From: Bacillus sp. 03113
GTDB taxonomy: Bacteria; Bacillota; Bacilli; Bacillales; Cytobacillaceae
Length of the DNA: 64,000 nucleotides
Direction: 5' to 3'
Assembly: GCF_006546985.1 (NCBI RefSeq)
Contig: NZ_VATK01000014.1
Location: 1 to 64,000, forward strand
Position numbers and translations under genes: made by a program. Each line of letters begins with the position of its first letter. Position 1 is the stretch's first letter. Of this stretch, positions 55,026-63,295 are shown piece by piece. The notes under the pieces were generated by a model. That model did not search any database and was not told where the DNA came from. It worked only from the letters and a program-made list of their open reading frames with translations.

Positions 55026-56504
55026 TTACAAAATGATCGCTATTAAACCGCCTGATCCTTCATTTATGATTCTTTCTAACGTTTCTTTTAACTTATATCT
55101 GGCATTTTCAGGCATTAATGATAACTTCGCTTGGATGCCTTCTCGAACAATGGAGCTTAAGTTTCTTCCGAAAATATCTGAGTTCCATATAGATAATGGG
55201 TCATCTTCAAAATCCTGCATTAAATACCTGACTAATTCTTCACTTTGTTTTTCCGTCCCTATAATAGGTGCAAATTCAGATTCTACATCAACTTTAATCA
55301 TATGAATAGATGGAGCTACAGCCTTCAATCGAACGCCAAACCGAGGGCCTTGGCGAATAATTTCCGGTTCATCCAGACTCATATCTGCTAATGAAGGAGA
55401 TGCAATGCCATAGCCTGTTTGTTTAACCATTTTCAACGCTTCAGAAACTTGATCATATTCCATTTTAGCATGCGCAAAATCCTGCATCAGCTCTAATAAA
55501 TGATCCTTCCCTCTTATTTCAACCCCAACGATTTCTTTTAAGATTTCATCATAAAGATCATCAGGAGCAAAAAGATCAATTTCAGCTATTCCTTGCCCCA
55601 TTTCTATTCCTGCTAGTCCCGCACGATCAATAAATTCAAAATCGTTAAAGTGATGAACAACTCGATCAACATCACGAAGTCTTTTTATATCTTTCACGGT
55701 TTCCTTTACTGCATTTTGATAGCTATCGCGAAGCCAGTGGTTTTCTTTTAGCACCATAACCCAGCTTGGTAGATTCACGTTAACTTCTAGAACAGGAAAT
55801 TCATATAAAGCTTCACGCATGACATTTAAAACATCTGATTCTCGCATGCTCTCTACACTCATTGCTAATACAGGAATATCATATTCTTCAGACAATTTAC
55901 TGCGTAGTTTTTCGGTATTAGGATGGTAAGGCTGAGCACTATTAATGATCATAATAAACGGCTTTCCAACTTCTTTCAGTTCATCAATAACCCTTTTCTC
56001 CGCATCAAGATAATTGGATCTTGGTATCTCCCCTATCGTCCCATCCGTTGTAATGACCACTCCTATTGTCGAGTGCTCTTGTATCACCTTTCTCGTACCA
56101 ATTTCAGCAGCTTCATGGAAAGGAATCGGCTCTTCGTACCATGGAGTCGAAATCATTCTTGGGCCATTTTCATCTTCGTACCCTTTAGCGCCAGGCACCG
56201 TATAACCAACACAATCCACGAGTCGAATATTAACATCTAGGCCTTCAACAACATGTACACTTGCTGCTTGATTTGGGACAAATTTCGGTTCTGTTGTCAT
56301 AATTGTTTTCCCAGCTGCACTTTGAGGCAATTCATCTTGGGTACGTACCCGATCTGCTTCATTTTCCATATTTGGGATAACGACAAGTTCCATAAATTTC
56401 TTTATAAACGTTGATTTTCCAGTGCGAACTGCACCTACTACTCCAAAATATATATCGCCGCCTGTTCTCTCAGCAATATCTTTAAATATATCGACCTTTT
56501 CCAA
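55026..56504 (-). CDS. spoIVA: Stage IV sporulation protein A, spore coat morphogenetic ATPase
   Basis: 492 residues, the family's exact length. It hydrolyses ATP and polymerises into the basement layer of the coat on the outer forespore membrane. Walker A is VVGAVRTGKST near residues 22-32, and Walker B-like LVDCVGY follows. The C-terminus ends in the conserved GSGGLIAIIL. A TTG start at 56504 with GGGAGGGG upstream is used. A sigma-E promoter precedes it. Confidence 0.97.
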   Translation of the reverse strand: MEKVDIFKDIAERTGGDIYFGVVGAVRTGKSTFIKKFMELVVIPNMENEADRVRTQDELPQSAAGKTIMTTEPKFVPNQAASVHVVEGLDVNIRLVDCVGYTVPGAKGYEDENGPRMISTPWYEEPIPFHEAAEIGTRKVIQEHSTIGVVITTDGTIGEIPRSNYLDAEKRVIDELKEVGKPFIMIINSAQPYHPNTEKLRSKLSEEYDIPVLAMSVESMRESDVLNVMREALYEFPVLEVNVNLPSWVMVLKENHWLRDSYQNAVKETVKDIKRLRDVDRVVHHFNDFEFIDRAGLAGIEMGQGIAEIDLFAPDDLYDEILKEIVGVEIRGKDHLLELMQDFAHAKMEYDQVSEALKMVKQTGYGIASPSLADMSLDEPEIIRQGPRFGVRLKAVAPSIHMIKVDVESEFAPIIGTEKQSEELVRYLMQDFEDDPLSIWNSDIFGRNLSSIVREGIQAKLSLMPENARYKLKETLERIINEGSGGLIAIIL

Positions 56505-56572
56505 GCGATCCCCTCCCGAATCGTAGAGTTAGTGGGATAATATTATCCAAATAATTATTTTATGACAGTATA

Positions 56573-56602
56573 AGTGTATGACGTTGTCCTAGATAGTTAT
56601 GA
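56573..56602 (-). promoter_or_regulatory. Sigma-E (mother-cell) promoter of spoIVA
   Basis: On the minus strand a -10 CATACACT (56573-56580) matches CATACAnT, and TCATAAC (56596-56602) lies 15 bp upstream at the -35 position. About 70 bp before the TTG start. Confidence 0.75.
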
Positions 56603-56670
56603 CTGTTTTCTATATTTTTTTGCGACTATCACAAAACTGTCTGATTTCATTCTGTTCATTCATTTTGGTA

Positions 56671-56716
56671 AAAAAAATCCCTTCTCTTAAAATATATTTT
56701 TATAGAGAAGGGTTAT
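56671..56716 (-). terminator. Terminator of yphF
   Basis: ACCCTTCTCT and AGAGAAGGGATTTTTTTT arms with a loop of about 18 bases, right after the yphF stop codon on the minus strand. Confidence 0.85.
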
Positions 56717-56718
56717 GA

Positions 56719-57435
56719 CTACTTCACCAAAAAGATTGGCTTATTTAAATGTTTATCCAATGTATAAGGGAGTGAATAAGCGGGAACAAATAGGGAATTT
56801 GTTAAAAGAATTGTTCTAATATCCATGTTTACGAGATCTGCTTTTTGATGTGTAGTCTTCATCACATGCACAATATCACTTCGATAGTCTACATAAATTT
56901 CAGCGTTACTTGTAATGACGAAGGGAAGATCGTCGTGTGTATATGGACTTGTAACTACAGGATCTTTTTTATAGCCTAGTTTCTGAAAATCTATCGTATA
57001 GACATTATCAGCAATTTGATCTTTAAAAGGAGGAAAGCCCTGTGCCTTAATTCGAAGGGTTATATCTCGAATAATCTCGGCAATTCTTAAATCAAATATT
57101 TTTACCTTTGGATTTGTCTCTGGATTAATCAGAACGTATTGAAAGACCCCGCCCATTTCATAAGAATGATCAGGAGGATTAGGTAAATATTTAGGAACAA
57201 GCTTGTTGAAATCAATGGGATATTTTTCATAAATCGGAGTTTTCATATCTTTAGTTTTAATTGGTAATAAACCTTCATTTTCTTTTTGGTAATGATCGAC
57301 AGCAGCTTGTACGGTATTAATCTCGTCAATTGAAGGAATTTGATGATTTTGTTGATTTATTTTTGGATTCATACAGCCTATAAGAATGAAACTAGCGATC
57401 AATATCATCAGATAGTAATTTGTTTTTTTTACCAA
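56719..57435 (-). CDS. yphF: YphF-like lipoprotein
   Basis: 238 residues. It has an N-terminal lipoprotein signal (hydrophobic core YLMILIASFILI, lipobox LIGC with Cys at about residue 21) and no other membrane span. It should be tethered to the outer face of the membrane. The mature part has no recognised domain. It matches B. subtilis yphF by position, size and lipobox. Confidence 0.82.
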   Translation of the reverse strand: MVKKTNYYLMILIASFILIGCMNPKINQQNHQIPSIDEINTVQAAVDHYQKENEGLLPIKTKDMKTPIYEKYPIDFNKLVPKYLPNPPDHSYEMGGVFQYVLINPETNPKVKIFDLRIAEIIRDITLRIKAQGFPPFKDQIADNVYTIDFQKLGYKKDPVVTSPYTHDDLPFVITSNAEIYVDYRSDIVHVMKTTHQKADLVNMDIRTILLTNSLFVPAYSLPYTLDKHLNKPIFLVK

Positions 57436-57486
57436 GAAGGACCATTCCTTTATTAAAAGGTAAGATAATTTTTGAAAGGTAGACTG

Positions 57487-57645
57487 GTGTCTAGCTCCAG
57501 CACCCTTTCGACTATAAGTGCTTCCCTCACCTCGTCTACGATAAGTCGAGAACGAACGACTAACGTCCTTCGACTCTCCTATATCTCACTCGATTCAGTC
57601 CAGCACTTTACGTCGATGAGCAAGGGCGCTTCCGCTTTTCTTAGT
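57487..57645 (-). repeat. Modular hairpin repeat copy
   Basis: A reverse copy running from TGTCTAGCTCCAGCACCC to GGCGCTTCCGCTTTTCTTAG. Its inner module (GCTTCCCTCACCTCGTCTACG...CAGTCCAGCACTTTACGTCG) is the same as in the copy at 49531. It fills most of the yphE-yphF gap. Confidence 0.87.
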
Positions 57646-57655
57646 AGAATCATAA

Positions 57656-57859
57656 CTAATTAACAGGACCGGAAAATACAATTAGTAAAATGATAATGCC
57701 GGAGAGGACCATAAGAAGGTAGGCAAACAAGGCTAAAGAAAATTTCAAAAGGCGATTGGATAATTTATATCTACTTAGATAGATAAACAAAATAGACAGT
57801 AACATAAAGCCCATCGCAATAAATGAAATCCACATTTTCATTAATCCCTCTGACATCAT
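57656..57859 (-). CDS. yphE: YphE (DUF2768) membrane protein
   Basis: 67 residues with two membrane spans (MWISFIAMGFMLLSILFIYL and FALFAYLLMVLSGIIILLIVF-type) joined by a short basic loop. ATG 57859 follows GAGGTG. It matches B. subtilis yphE in size and place. Function unknown. Confidence 0.78.
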   Translation of the reverse strand: MMSEGLMKMWISFIAMGFMLLSILFIYLSRYKLSNRLLKFSLALFAYLLMVLSGIIILLIVFSGPVN

Positions 57860-58301
57860 ATCACCTCAAGTAAGAAAGCGTTAACAAAAAATATGAATCT
57901 ATGAAATGGAAATCCTTTTTCTGAAATTATATCATACCAAAAATGAAAATTAACAGATATAAAGGAAAAATCCTTCTCTCTATTTTTCTTAAAAAGCACA
58001 AGTTCCTTGAACACCGAGTTAAACATAAGTCTCTTTCTCCAAGAAATCCTTATGACATTCGGATAATGGCTTATAACCCACCAAGCCGCTAGGAGAAGGC
58101 CGATTATAGAAGTCAAGGCAATATGTAGCTTCCCCCTAAACGACACCGAATAAAAGCCTAGAGACAAGATGGGGCCATCCTTGACTCTAAGCTTATACGA
58201 CTAAATATTCTAACCCCTGTTCTATTGACCAGGTCGCTTCGTTGCATTGTATGCCTTAATGCAGCTAACTGTATCCTCAAATGCCTATTTTTCCTAAAAT
58301 A
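57860..58301 (-). pseudogene. Degenerate, unidentified region between gpsA and yphE
   Basis: No intact gene. A frame from about 58185 to 57856 is open and membrane-like at first (GKLHIALTSIIGLLLAAWW), overlaps yphE by four bases, but has no proper start or ribosome binding site. Two short frames upstream are also protein-like (AFEDTVSCIKAYN and WSIEQGLEYLVV) in different registers. In B. subtilis gpsA is close to yphE, so this looks like an insertion or a frame-broken gene. The family was not recognised. Confidence 0.4.
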
Positions 58302-59360
58302 TTATTGCAATTGATCATTTCGATCTTCCAATACATTTGTTAAATCTTCCATTTCATGCGTTTTGCCACGTGTCATTAATGCATCAACAGCATCTTTTGG
58401 ATCTTGGTTGTCAAAAAGCACATGATAAAGAGCTGTAGTAATAGGCATCATGACATTATACTTTTGAGCAAGCTGATAACCAGCCTTCGTGGTCCGAACA
58501 CCTTCAACAACCATTCCCATATTATCTAATACTTCTTGCAGCGGGCGGCCTTGGCCAATTAAATTACCAGCCCTCCAGTTACGAGAATGGATACTTGTGC
58601 ATGTTACGATTAAATCACCTACCCCAGTTAACCCTGAGAAGGTTAACGGACTAGCCCCCATTTTCGTCCCCAAACGAGCAATTTCCGCTAAGCCACGGGT
58701 AATCAAAGCAGCCTTTGCGTTATCACCATAACCAAGCCCGTTTGTGATCCCTGCCGCAACAGCAATAATATTTTTTAGAGCACCGCCAATCTCCACACCA
58801 ATGATATCAGGATTCGTATAAACGCGGAAATTTTGATTAATGAATAAGCTTTGAATTCTTTCAGCTGCTTCCATGTTATTTGATGAAACTGTAACCGTTG
58901 TAGGCTGCCGGAGACTAACCTCTTCCGCATGACTTGGTCCAGATAATACAACAACAGATTCAAGAAGACTTGCTGGCAGTTCTTCTTCTATCATCTCAGA
59001 AATTCTAAGAAGAGAGCCAGGTTCTATCCCCTTACTCACATGTACAATCGTTATTGGCTCCTTCTGAACCTCAGCAATGTTTCTTACAACTTCCCTAATG
59101 GCTTTAGTTGGAACAGCTAAAATAATTGTCCTTACTCCTGCCAATACTTCCTCCAAGGATGTGTATCCTTTAATTGAAGATGGTAAAACAATTTCTGGAA
59201 GATACTTACTATTCATATGCTTTTCATTTATTTCTTCCATTAATTGTGCATGTTTACCCCAGATCCTTACATCATGACCGTTATCAGCAAGCACCATAGA
59301 TAGAGCTGTCCCCCAGCTCCCTGCCCCTAATACAGCGATTTGCTCTTTATGCTTATCCAC
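58302..59360 (-). CDS. gpsA: Glycerol-3-phosphate dehydrogenase [NAD(P)+]
   Basis: 352 residues, making glycerol-3-phosphate for phospholipids. NAD-binding GAGSWGTALSMVLADNG starts the protein, followed by VSKGIEP, the catalytic-Lys segment GGALKNIIAVAAG, and FSGLTGVGDLIVTC. The start is a GTG at 59360 with AAGGTG upstream; the frame to 59417 overlaps der and lacks an SD. Between der and yphE, as in B. subtilis. Confidence 0.96.
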   Translation of the reverse strand: MDKHKEQIAVLGAGSWGTALSMVLADNGHDVRIWGKHAQLMEEINEKHMNSKYLPEIVLPSSIKGYTSLEEVLAGVRTIILAVPTKAIREVVRNIAEVQKEPITIVHVSKGIEPGSLLRISEMIEEELPASLLESVVVLSGPSHAEEVSLRQPTTVTVSSNNMEAAERIQSLFINQNFRVYTNPDIIGVEIGGALKNIIAVAAGITNGLGYGDNAKAALITRGLAEIARLGTKMGASPLTFSGLTGVGDLIVTCTSIHSRNWRAGNLIGQGRPLQEVLDNMGMVVEGVRTTKAGYQLAQKYNVMMPITTALYHVLFDNQDPKDAVDALMTRGKTHEMEDLTNVLEDRNDQLQ

Positions 59361-59373
59361 AATTTCACCTTCT

Positions 59374-60684
59374 TTATTTTCTTTCCCTTGCAAATATCTT
59401 GATTGGTGTTCCTTCAAAACCGAATGCTTCCCTAATTCGATTTTCTAAAAATCTTTCATATGAAAAATGAAGGAGTTCAGGATCATTTACAAATATGACA
59501 AAAGAAGGTGGCTTAATAGCAACCTGTGTTGCATAATAGATTTTCAAGCGTTTTCCTTTATCAGTAGGTGTCGGATTCATAGCTACAGCATCCATAATGA
59601 CATCATTTAGAACACTCGTTTCAACCCTCATTGCATGATTTTCACTGGCTGTATTAATCATTGGAATCAATGTATGAATTCTTTTTTTCGTTTTAGCAGA
59701 TAAGAATACGATTGGAGCATAGCTTAAAAATAAGAAATGCTCACGAATTTGTTGTTCAAATTCCTTCATCGTTTTCTCATCCTTTTCGACTGCGTCCCAC
59801 TTATTGACAACTATGACAACTGCTCTTCCAGCTTCATGAGCATATCCTGCGATACGCTTGTCTTGCTCAATAATTCCTTCTTCTCCATCAATAACCACAA
59901 GTACAACGTCGGATCGTTCAATCGCCCTTAATGCTCTTAGCACGCTATATTTTTCCGTACTCTCATAAACTTTCCCTTTTTTTCTCATCCCAGCCGTGTC
60001 AATAATGACATATTTTTGACGATTATAGGTTACAACCGAATCAATCGCATCTCTTGTCGTCCCAGCTATATTGCTGACGATAACTCTGTCTTCGCCTAGG
60101 ATGGCATTAACTAGTGATGATTTCCCAACATTCGGGCGACCAATTAGTGAAAATTTAATTACATCATCTTCATAATCCTTTGAATCGAACTTAGGAAAAT
60201 GACTCGCAACTTCATCCAAAAGATCTCCAAGTCCTAATCCATGAGAACCTGATATTGGAAAAGGTTCTCCAAACCCAAGAGAATAAAACTCATAAATTTG
60301 CTCCCTCATCTCTGGATTATCAATTTTATTAACTCCTAACACAACTGGTTTTTTTGCTTTATACAGGATTTTTGCAACGACCTCATCTGCAGAAGTTACA
60401 CCTTCTCTTCCATTTGTTAAAAATAATATGACATCCGCCTCATCAATCGCAATTTCAGCTTGTTGGCGAATTTGTTCTAAAAAAGGTTCATCTCCAATAT
60501 CAATCCCACCGGTATCAATGATATTAAAATCATAATTCAACCAATCTGCTGAGCTATATATACGATCTCTTGTCACACCAGGAATATCTTCTACAATTGA
60601 TATTCGCTCTCCTACAATTCTGTTAAAAATAGTCGACTTCCCTACATTCGGTCGACCTACAATTGCTAAAACAGGTTTTGCCAT
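59374..60684 (-). CDS. der: Ribosome-assembly GTPase Der (EngA)
   Basis: 436 residues with two tandem GTPase domains and a C-terminal KH-like domain. P-loops are [13 protein letters not shown] (N-terminal) and [13 protein letters not shown] (about 180). G3 motifs DTGG and DTAGM, and NKID/NKWD specificity motifs, are all intact. It matures the 50S subunit. ATG 60684 follows AAAGGGTG. Confidence 0.97.
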   Translation of the reverse strand: MAKPVLAIVGRPNVGKSTIFNRIVGERISIVEDIPGVTRDRIYSSADWLNYDFNIIDTGGIDIGDEPFLEQIRQQAEIAIDEADVILFLTNGREGVTSADEVVAKILYKAKKPVVLGVNKIDNPEMREQIYEFYSLGFGEPFPISGSHGLGLGDLLDEVASHFPKFDSKDYEDDVIKFSLIGRPNVGKSSLVNAILGEDRVIVSNIAGTTRDAIDSVVTYNRQKYVIIDTAGMRKKGKVYESTEKYSVLRALRAIERSDVVLVVIDGEEGIIEQDKRIAGYAHEAGRAVVIVVNKWDAVEKDEKTMKEFEQQIREHFLFLSYAPIVFLSAKTKKRIHTLIPMINTASENHAMRVETSVLNDVIMDAVAMNPTPTDKGKRLKIYYATQVAIKPPSFVIFVNDPELLHFSYERFLENRIREAFGFEGTPIKIFARERK

Positions 60685-60764
60685 AGCATTCACCCTTTCA
60701 TCTTAATCCTTATCTATACAAAATAAAAATTTATTATGTCATTTTTTGTATCTTTTGATAAAAG

Positions 60765-60792
60765 AAACCCTTCTTATCATGTAGAAGGGCTC
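60765..60792 (-). terminator. Terminator before der
   Basis: GCCCTTCT and AGAAGGGTTTCTTTT arms on the minus strand, lying between the YIEGIA pair upstream and der. Confidence 0.65.
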
Positions 60793-60830
60793 AACTTAAT
60801 AAGTCTACCAAAGAGATCACTTCATCGCAA

Positions 60831-61021
60831 GAACAAAAGTGCAAGCTCCTTGATCAGCCCTGAAGAAAAATGTTCATTTGGCTCCAAAAGCGCTTTTTGC
60901 TTTTTGAGACAAAGGGTTATTTTTCACAAGGGCTAGGTGCTGGCCGATTAAGTGCGCCACGTCCTGTGGCAACATCGGCACTCGTACATCCTGTACATCG
61001 AAACTGGACGTCGATACATAG
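60831..61021 (+). repeat. Modular hairpin repeat copy, composite
   Basis: It starts GAACAAAAGTGCAAGCTCC, has the TTTGGCTCCAAAAGCGC inner module (like unit a at 50282), then GGGCTAGGTGCTGGCCGATTAAG. It continues with the CACGTCCTGTGGCAACATCGG module seen at 1325, ending GGACGTCGATACATA. It fills the gap between the YIEGIA capping gene and der. Confidence 0.85.
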
Positions 61022-61056
61022 CTCTCAAAATTATTAATAACTAACTATTTTATTCT

Positions 61057-61242
61057 TTAATGTTTTACAATAACATATATTTCTTCTGTAATTGAATGGG
61101 CAATTCCATCTAAAATCGCCTCTAAATTAGCGGCAATCCCTTCCATTTCCATTCTATCTTCACAATGAAAAACCGTTGTCCCACTCGGTGCTTTTTTTGG
61201 ATTTGTCGTAAGCACAGCAAGAATATACTTTTCGAGCGTCAT
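61057..61242 (-). CDS. Capping-complex subunit for YIEGIA
   Basis: 61 residues, small and soluble, with no membrane span. Its ATG overlaps the YIEGIA stop by four bases (ATGA). Proteins of this small family are found only next to YIEGIA genes in spore formers, hence the name. It is likely to associate with the YIEGIA protein; direct function is not known. Confidence 0.75.
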   Translation of the reverse strand: MTLEKYILAVLTTNPKKAPSGTTVFHCEDRMEMEGIAANLEAILDGIAHSITEEIYVIVKH

Positions 61243-62135
61243 AACGTTCCCCCACCTTTCTTTTTTGATAGCGGAGCTTTAGACATTCTGATGGCATTTT
61301 CTAACGTTGGAACAGCACCAATGATTTTTATAGCTTTATCTATATTTTTTTCTTGAGGTAAAACAAATACACCAATTTTTCCATTTCCAAGATCTCTTTT
61401 CGCAAGCGGCACAAGCGCAGGGGTGCCTGAATCACGATATACACCAAGAGCCGTTGATACATCATGAAGAATCGCTTGTCTCTGTCCTAAATTTGCAATG
61501 GTAGAGCGTGAGTTGAAATTCTTCGGACTTAATATAAAACCCATCCCATATTCAAGGACTTCCTTTTGTCGCTCTTTCAATCCGATATTCATAATATAAA
61601 TATTATCCACATATAAACCAGCCCCAATAAATTTAGGCTCTACATAGTCAATTTGAACAATATCCTTTAAATGCCCACCAGTCATTAGTTTTTTGCAAAT
61701 GATAATTGCCACAATGGCTGCTACTATCCCACCCCATAAATGAAAAAAAAGAAAGCTAATAGAACAAAGAAAAGAAGTAAATATAACGAGATAATTCCTG
61801 CTTTCAAATGCAATGGCAATTCCTTCAATATAGGTTTTCCCTCTTGGAACTAATTCATAGCTATCAAGCTCAGTTAGTGTGTTTCGCTCCATATTCCGAA
61901 CTTCTCGAAATTGAGAAGCTGCAAGCGTCAAAAAGGTAACAGCAGTGAAATCCTCTTTCACAATGGATGGAACAGCAACTGCTCCTAATCCAGCCGCAAT
62001 GAACCCTATTGCAACATGGATGATTTTCCCATGTAGATAAGTTGGATATTGTCTATAATCAGATACAAGCAAATATAATCTTGTAATCGTTCCTATGACT
62101 ACACTAAATACGATTGATAATGTTATATCGCTCAT
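61239..62135 (-). CDS. YIEGIA family membrane protein
   Basis: 298 residues. Five or so membrane spans occur in the first half, and the signature YIEGIAIAF lies near residue 102. The second half is soluble, with repeated Gly- and Asn-rich segments and a conserved RSTIANLGQRQAI. Found in spore-forming Firmicutes and thought to be sporulation-linked. ATG overlaps the yphA end by four bases; the capping subunit follows. Confidence 0.85.
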   Translation of the reverse strand: MSDITLSIVFSVVIGTITRLYLLVSDYRQYPTYLHGKIIHVAIGFIAAGLGAVAVPSIVKEDFTAVTFLTLAASQFREVRNMERNTLTELDSYELVPRGKTYIEGIAIAFESRNYLVIFTSFLCSISFLFFHLWGGIVAAIVAIIICKKLMTGGHLKDIVQIDYVEPKFIGAGLYVDNIYIMNIGLKERQKEVLEYGMGFILSPKNFNSRSTIANLGQRQAILHDVSTALGVYRDSGTPALVPLAKRDLGNGKIGVFVLPQEKNIDKAIKIIGAVPTLENAIRMSKAPLSKKKGGGTL

Positions 62136-62740
62136 GTTAGTTTGTGTTTCTCTCCTTCACGCTGATTAAAATGCTTTTCGATAACAGATATAAAGCTATA
62201 AAGTCCATTCCATGCTATGAACAAAATTGATGTCATAGTTAATATATCAAGGAAGGACAGTGATCCAATTGTATAAGAAATGGAATGGTTTTTTAGAATA
62301 AGGCGATAGAAAAAATCTCCATAAATTGAACCAAAAAATAGAACTAATATTCTTAAGTGGCGCTCTTCTTCAAGAAAAGCTGCAAGGACAACCAAAAACA
62401 ACGATAACATCCAGTTTCTATTGAAAATAAACCAGATTGGGTCATAAAGCTCAATTAAATGAAAAGCAACAAAAAAGATCATGATAATAAAAGAATGCAT
62501 AAAAAACAAAAATATTTTTCTTTTCCCTAACTTAAACGACTCTATATAAATAACGAATAGCAGAAACAGAACAGCTCCTGTTACTTTCACCATTCCTATT
62601 GAAAAAGTGAATCCAGAGAGACTTATGAGCATTAGAATGATAAATGAGAATTTATATCGATTTGGGTTCTCTTTATTGTAAAAAAAAGTAGTGACGACCC
62701 AAAAAATCCAAGAAAACCAATAAAATAAGACGCCTTCCAT
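62132..62740 (-). CDS. yphA: YphA-like membrane protein
   Basis: 202 residues with about seven hydrophobic segments and short loops (for example GFTFSIGMVKVTGAVLFLLF). ATG 62740 follows AGGAGGT; the upstream open codons to 62764 are inside the leader. Same position as B. subtilis yphA. Role unknown; its coupling to YIEGIA suggests a joint job at the forespore or mother-cell membrane. Confidence 0.82.
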   Translation of the reverse strand: MEGVLFYWFSWIFWVVTTFFYNKENPNRYKFSFIILMLISLSGFTFSIGMVKVTGAVLFLLFVIYIESFKLGKRKIFLFFMHSFIIMIFFVAFHLIELYDPIWFIFNRNWMLSLFLVVLAAFLEEERHLRILVLFFGSIYGDFFYRLILKNHSISYTIGSLSFLDILTMTSILFIAWNGLYSFISVIEKHFNQREGEKHKLT

Positions 62741-62795
62741 CTGACTACCTCCTATTATTTCCATTATGGCTGTATGTTATGTACATTAAACTTTT

Positions 62796-62825
62796 TGAAT
62801 AATCTTTTTTTCAACATCCATGCTA
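62796..62825 (+). promoter_or_regulatory. Sigma-G/F-like forespore promoter of ypzI
   Basis: TGAATA (62796-62801) and CATGCTA (62819-62825) with 17 bp between them, one mismatch from the sigma-G consensus CATACTA. The predicted start falls right at the AGGAGGTG site, as at sspM. Confidence 0.65.
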
Positions 62826-62843
62826 ATGAAAGGAGGTGTTAAA

Positions 62844-62981
62844 GTGGGTAAAGACCGTCAAGAATACAAATTAAAGCAAAGCAGAAGGGTTGAATCAGAT
62901 CGAGATCAAGCCCTTCATTATCCTGGTGCTACAAAGCTTTCCAGCCCAGGAGAAGCAAGAAATTTAAATGATAATAAATAA
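62844..62981 (+). CDS. ypzI: YpzI family small protein
   Basis: A 45-residue, very polar protein: MGKDRQEYKLKQSRRVESDR opens it, then DQALHYPGATKLSSPGEARN. It resembles the short YpzI family of Bacillus. GTG start at 62844 with AGGAGGTG six bases upstream. A sigma-G-like promoter suggests forespore expression. Terminator follows. Confidence 0.78.
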   Translation: MGKDRQEYKLKQSRRVESDRDQALHYPGATKLSSPGEARNLNDNK

Positions 62982-62998
62982 AGAGAAGAGAAGACAAA

Positions 62999-63034
62999 AA
63001 AAGAAGCTCTTAAAGATGAAAGAGCTTCTTTGTT
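62999..63034 (+). terminator. Terminator of ypzI
   Basis: AAAGAAGCTCTT and AAGAGCTTCTTTG arms with a loop of about ten bases, 20 bp past the ypzI stop codon. Confidence 0.8.
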
Positions 63035-63069
63035 AACGTATAAGAATATATAACTTTTTGAAAGAAGAC

Positions 63070-63295
63070 TGGTGTCTATCTTTAGGGCTGATCAGGGCAC
63101 CTCCGACGTACAGGACGTACTAGTGCCGACGAAGACATAAGGACGTGGCGTTCTTAATCGGCCGTTTTTCTTTTGTCTAGCTACAGCGCCTAGCCCTTGT
63201 GAAAAATAACCTCATGCCTCTAAAAGCAAAAAACGCTTTTTGAGTCATGAGAACATTTTTCTTCAGGGCTGTTCAAGGCGCCTTCGCTTTTCTTT
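63070..63295 (-). repeat. Modular hairpin repeat copy, composite
   Basis: Two modules are joined. The left part (CGTACAGGACGTACTAGTGC...CTTAATCGGCCG) matches the tail module of the copy at 60831. The right part, from GTCTAGCTACAGCGCCTAGC to CAAGGCGCCTTCGCTTTTC, matches units b and c of the array at 50282. It abuts the ypfD stop codon. Confidence 0.87.
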
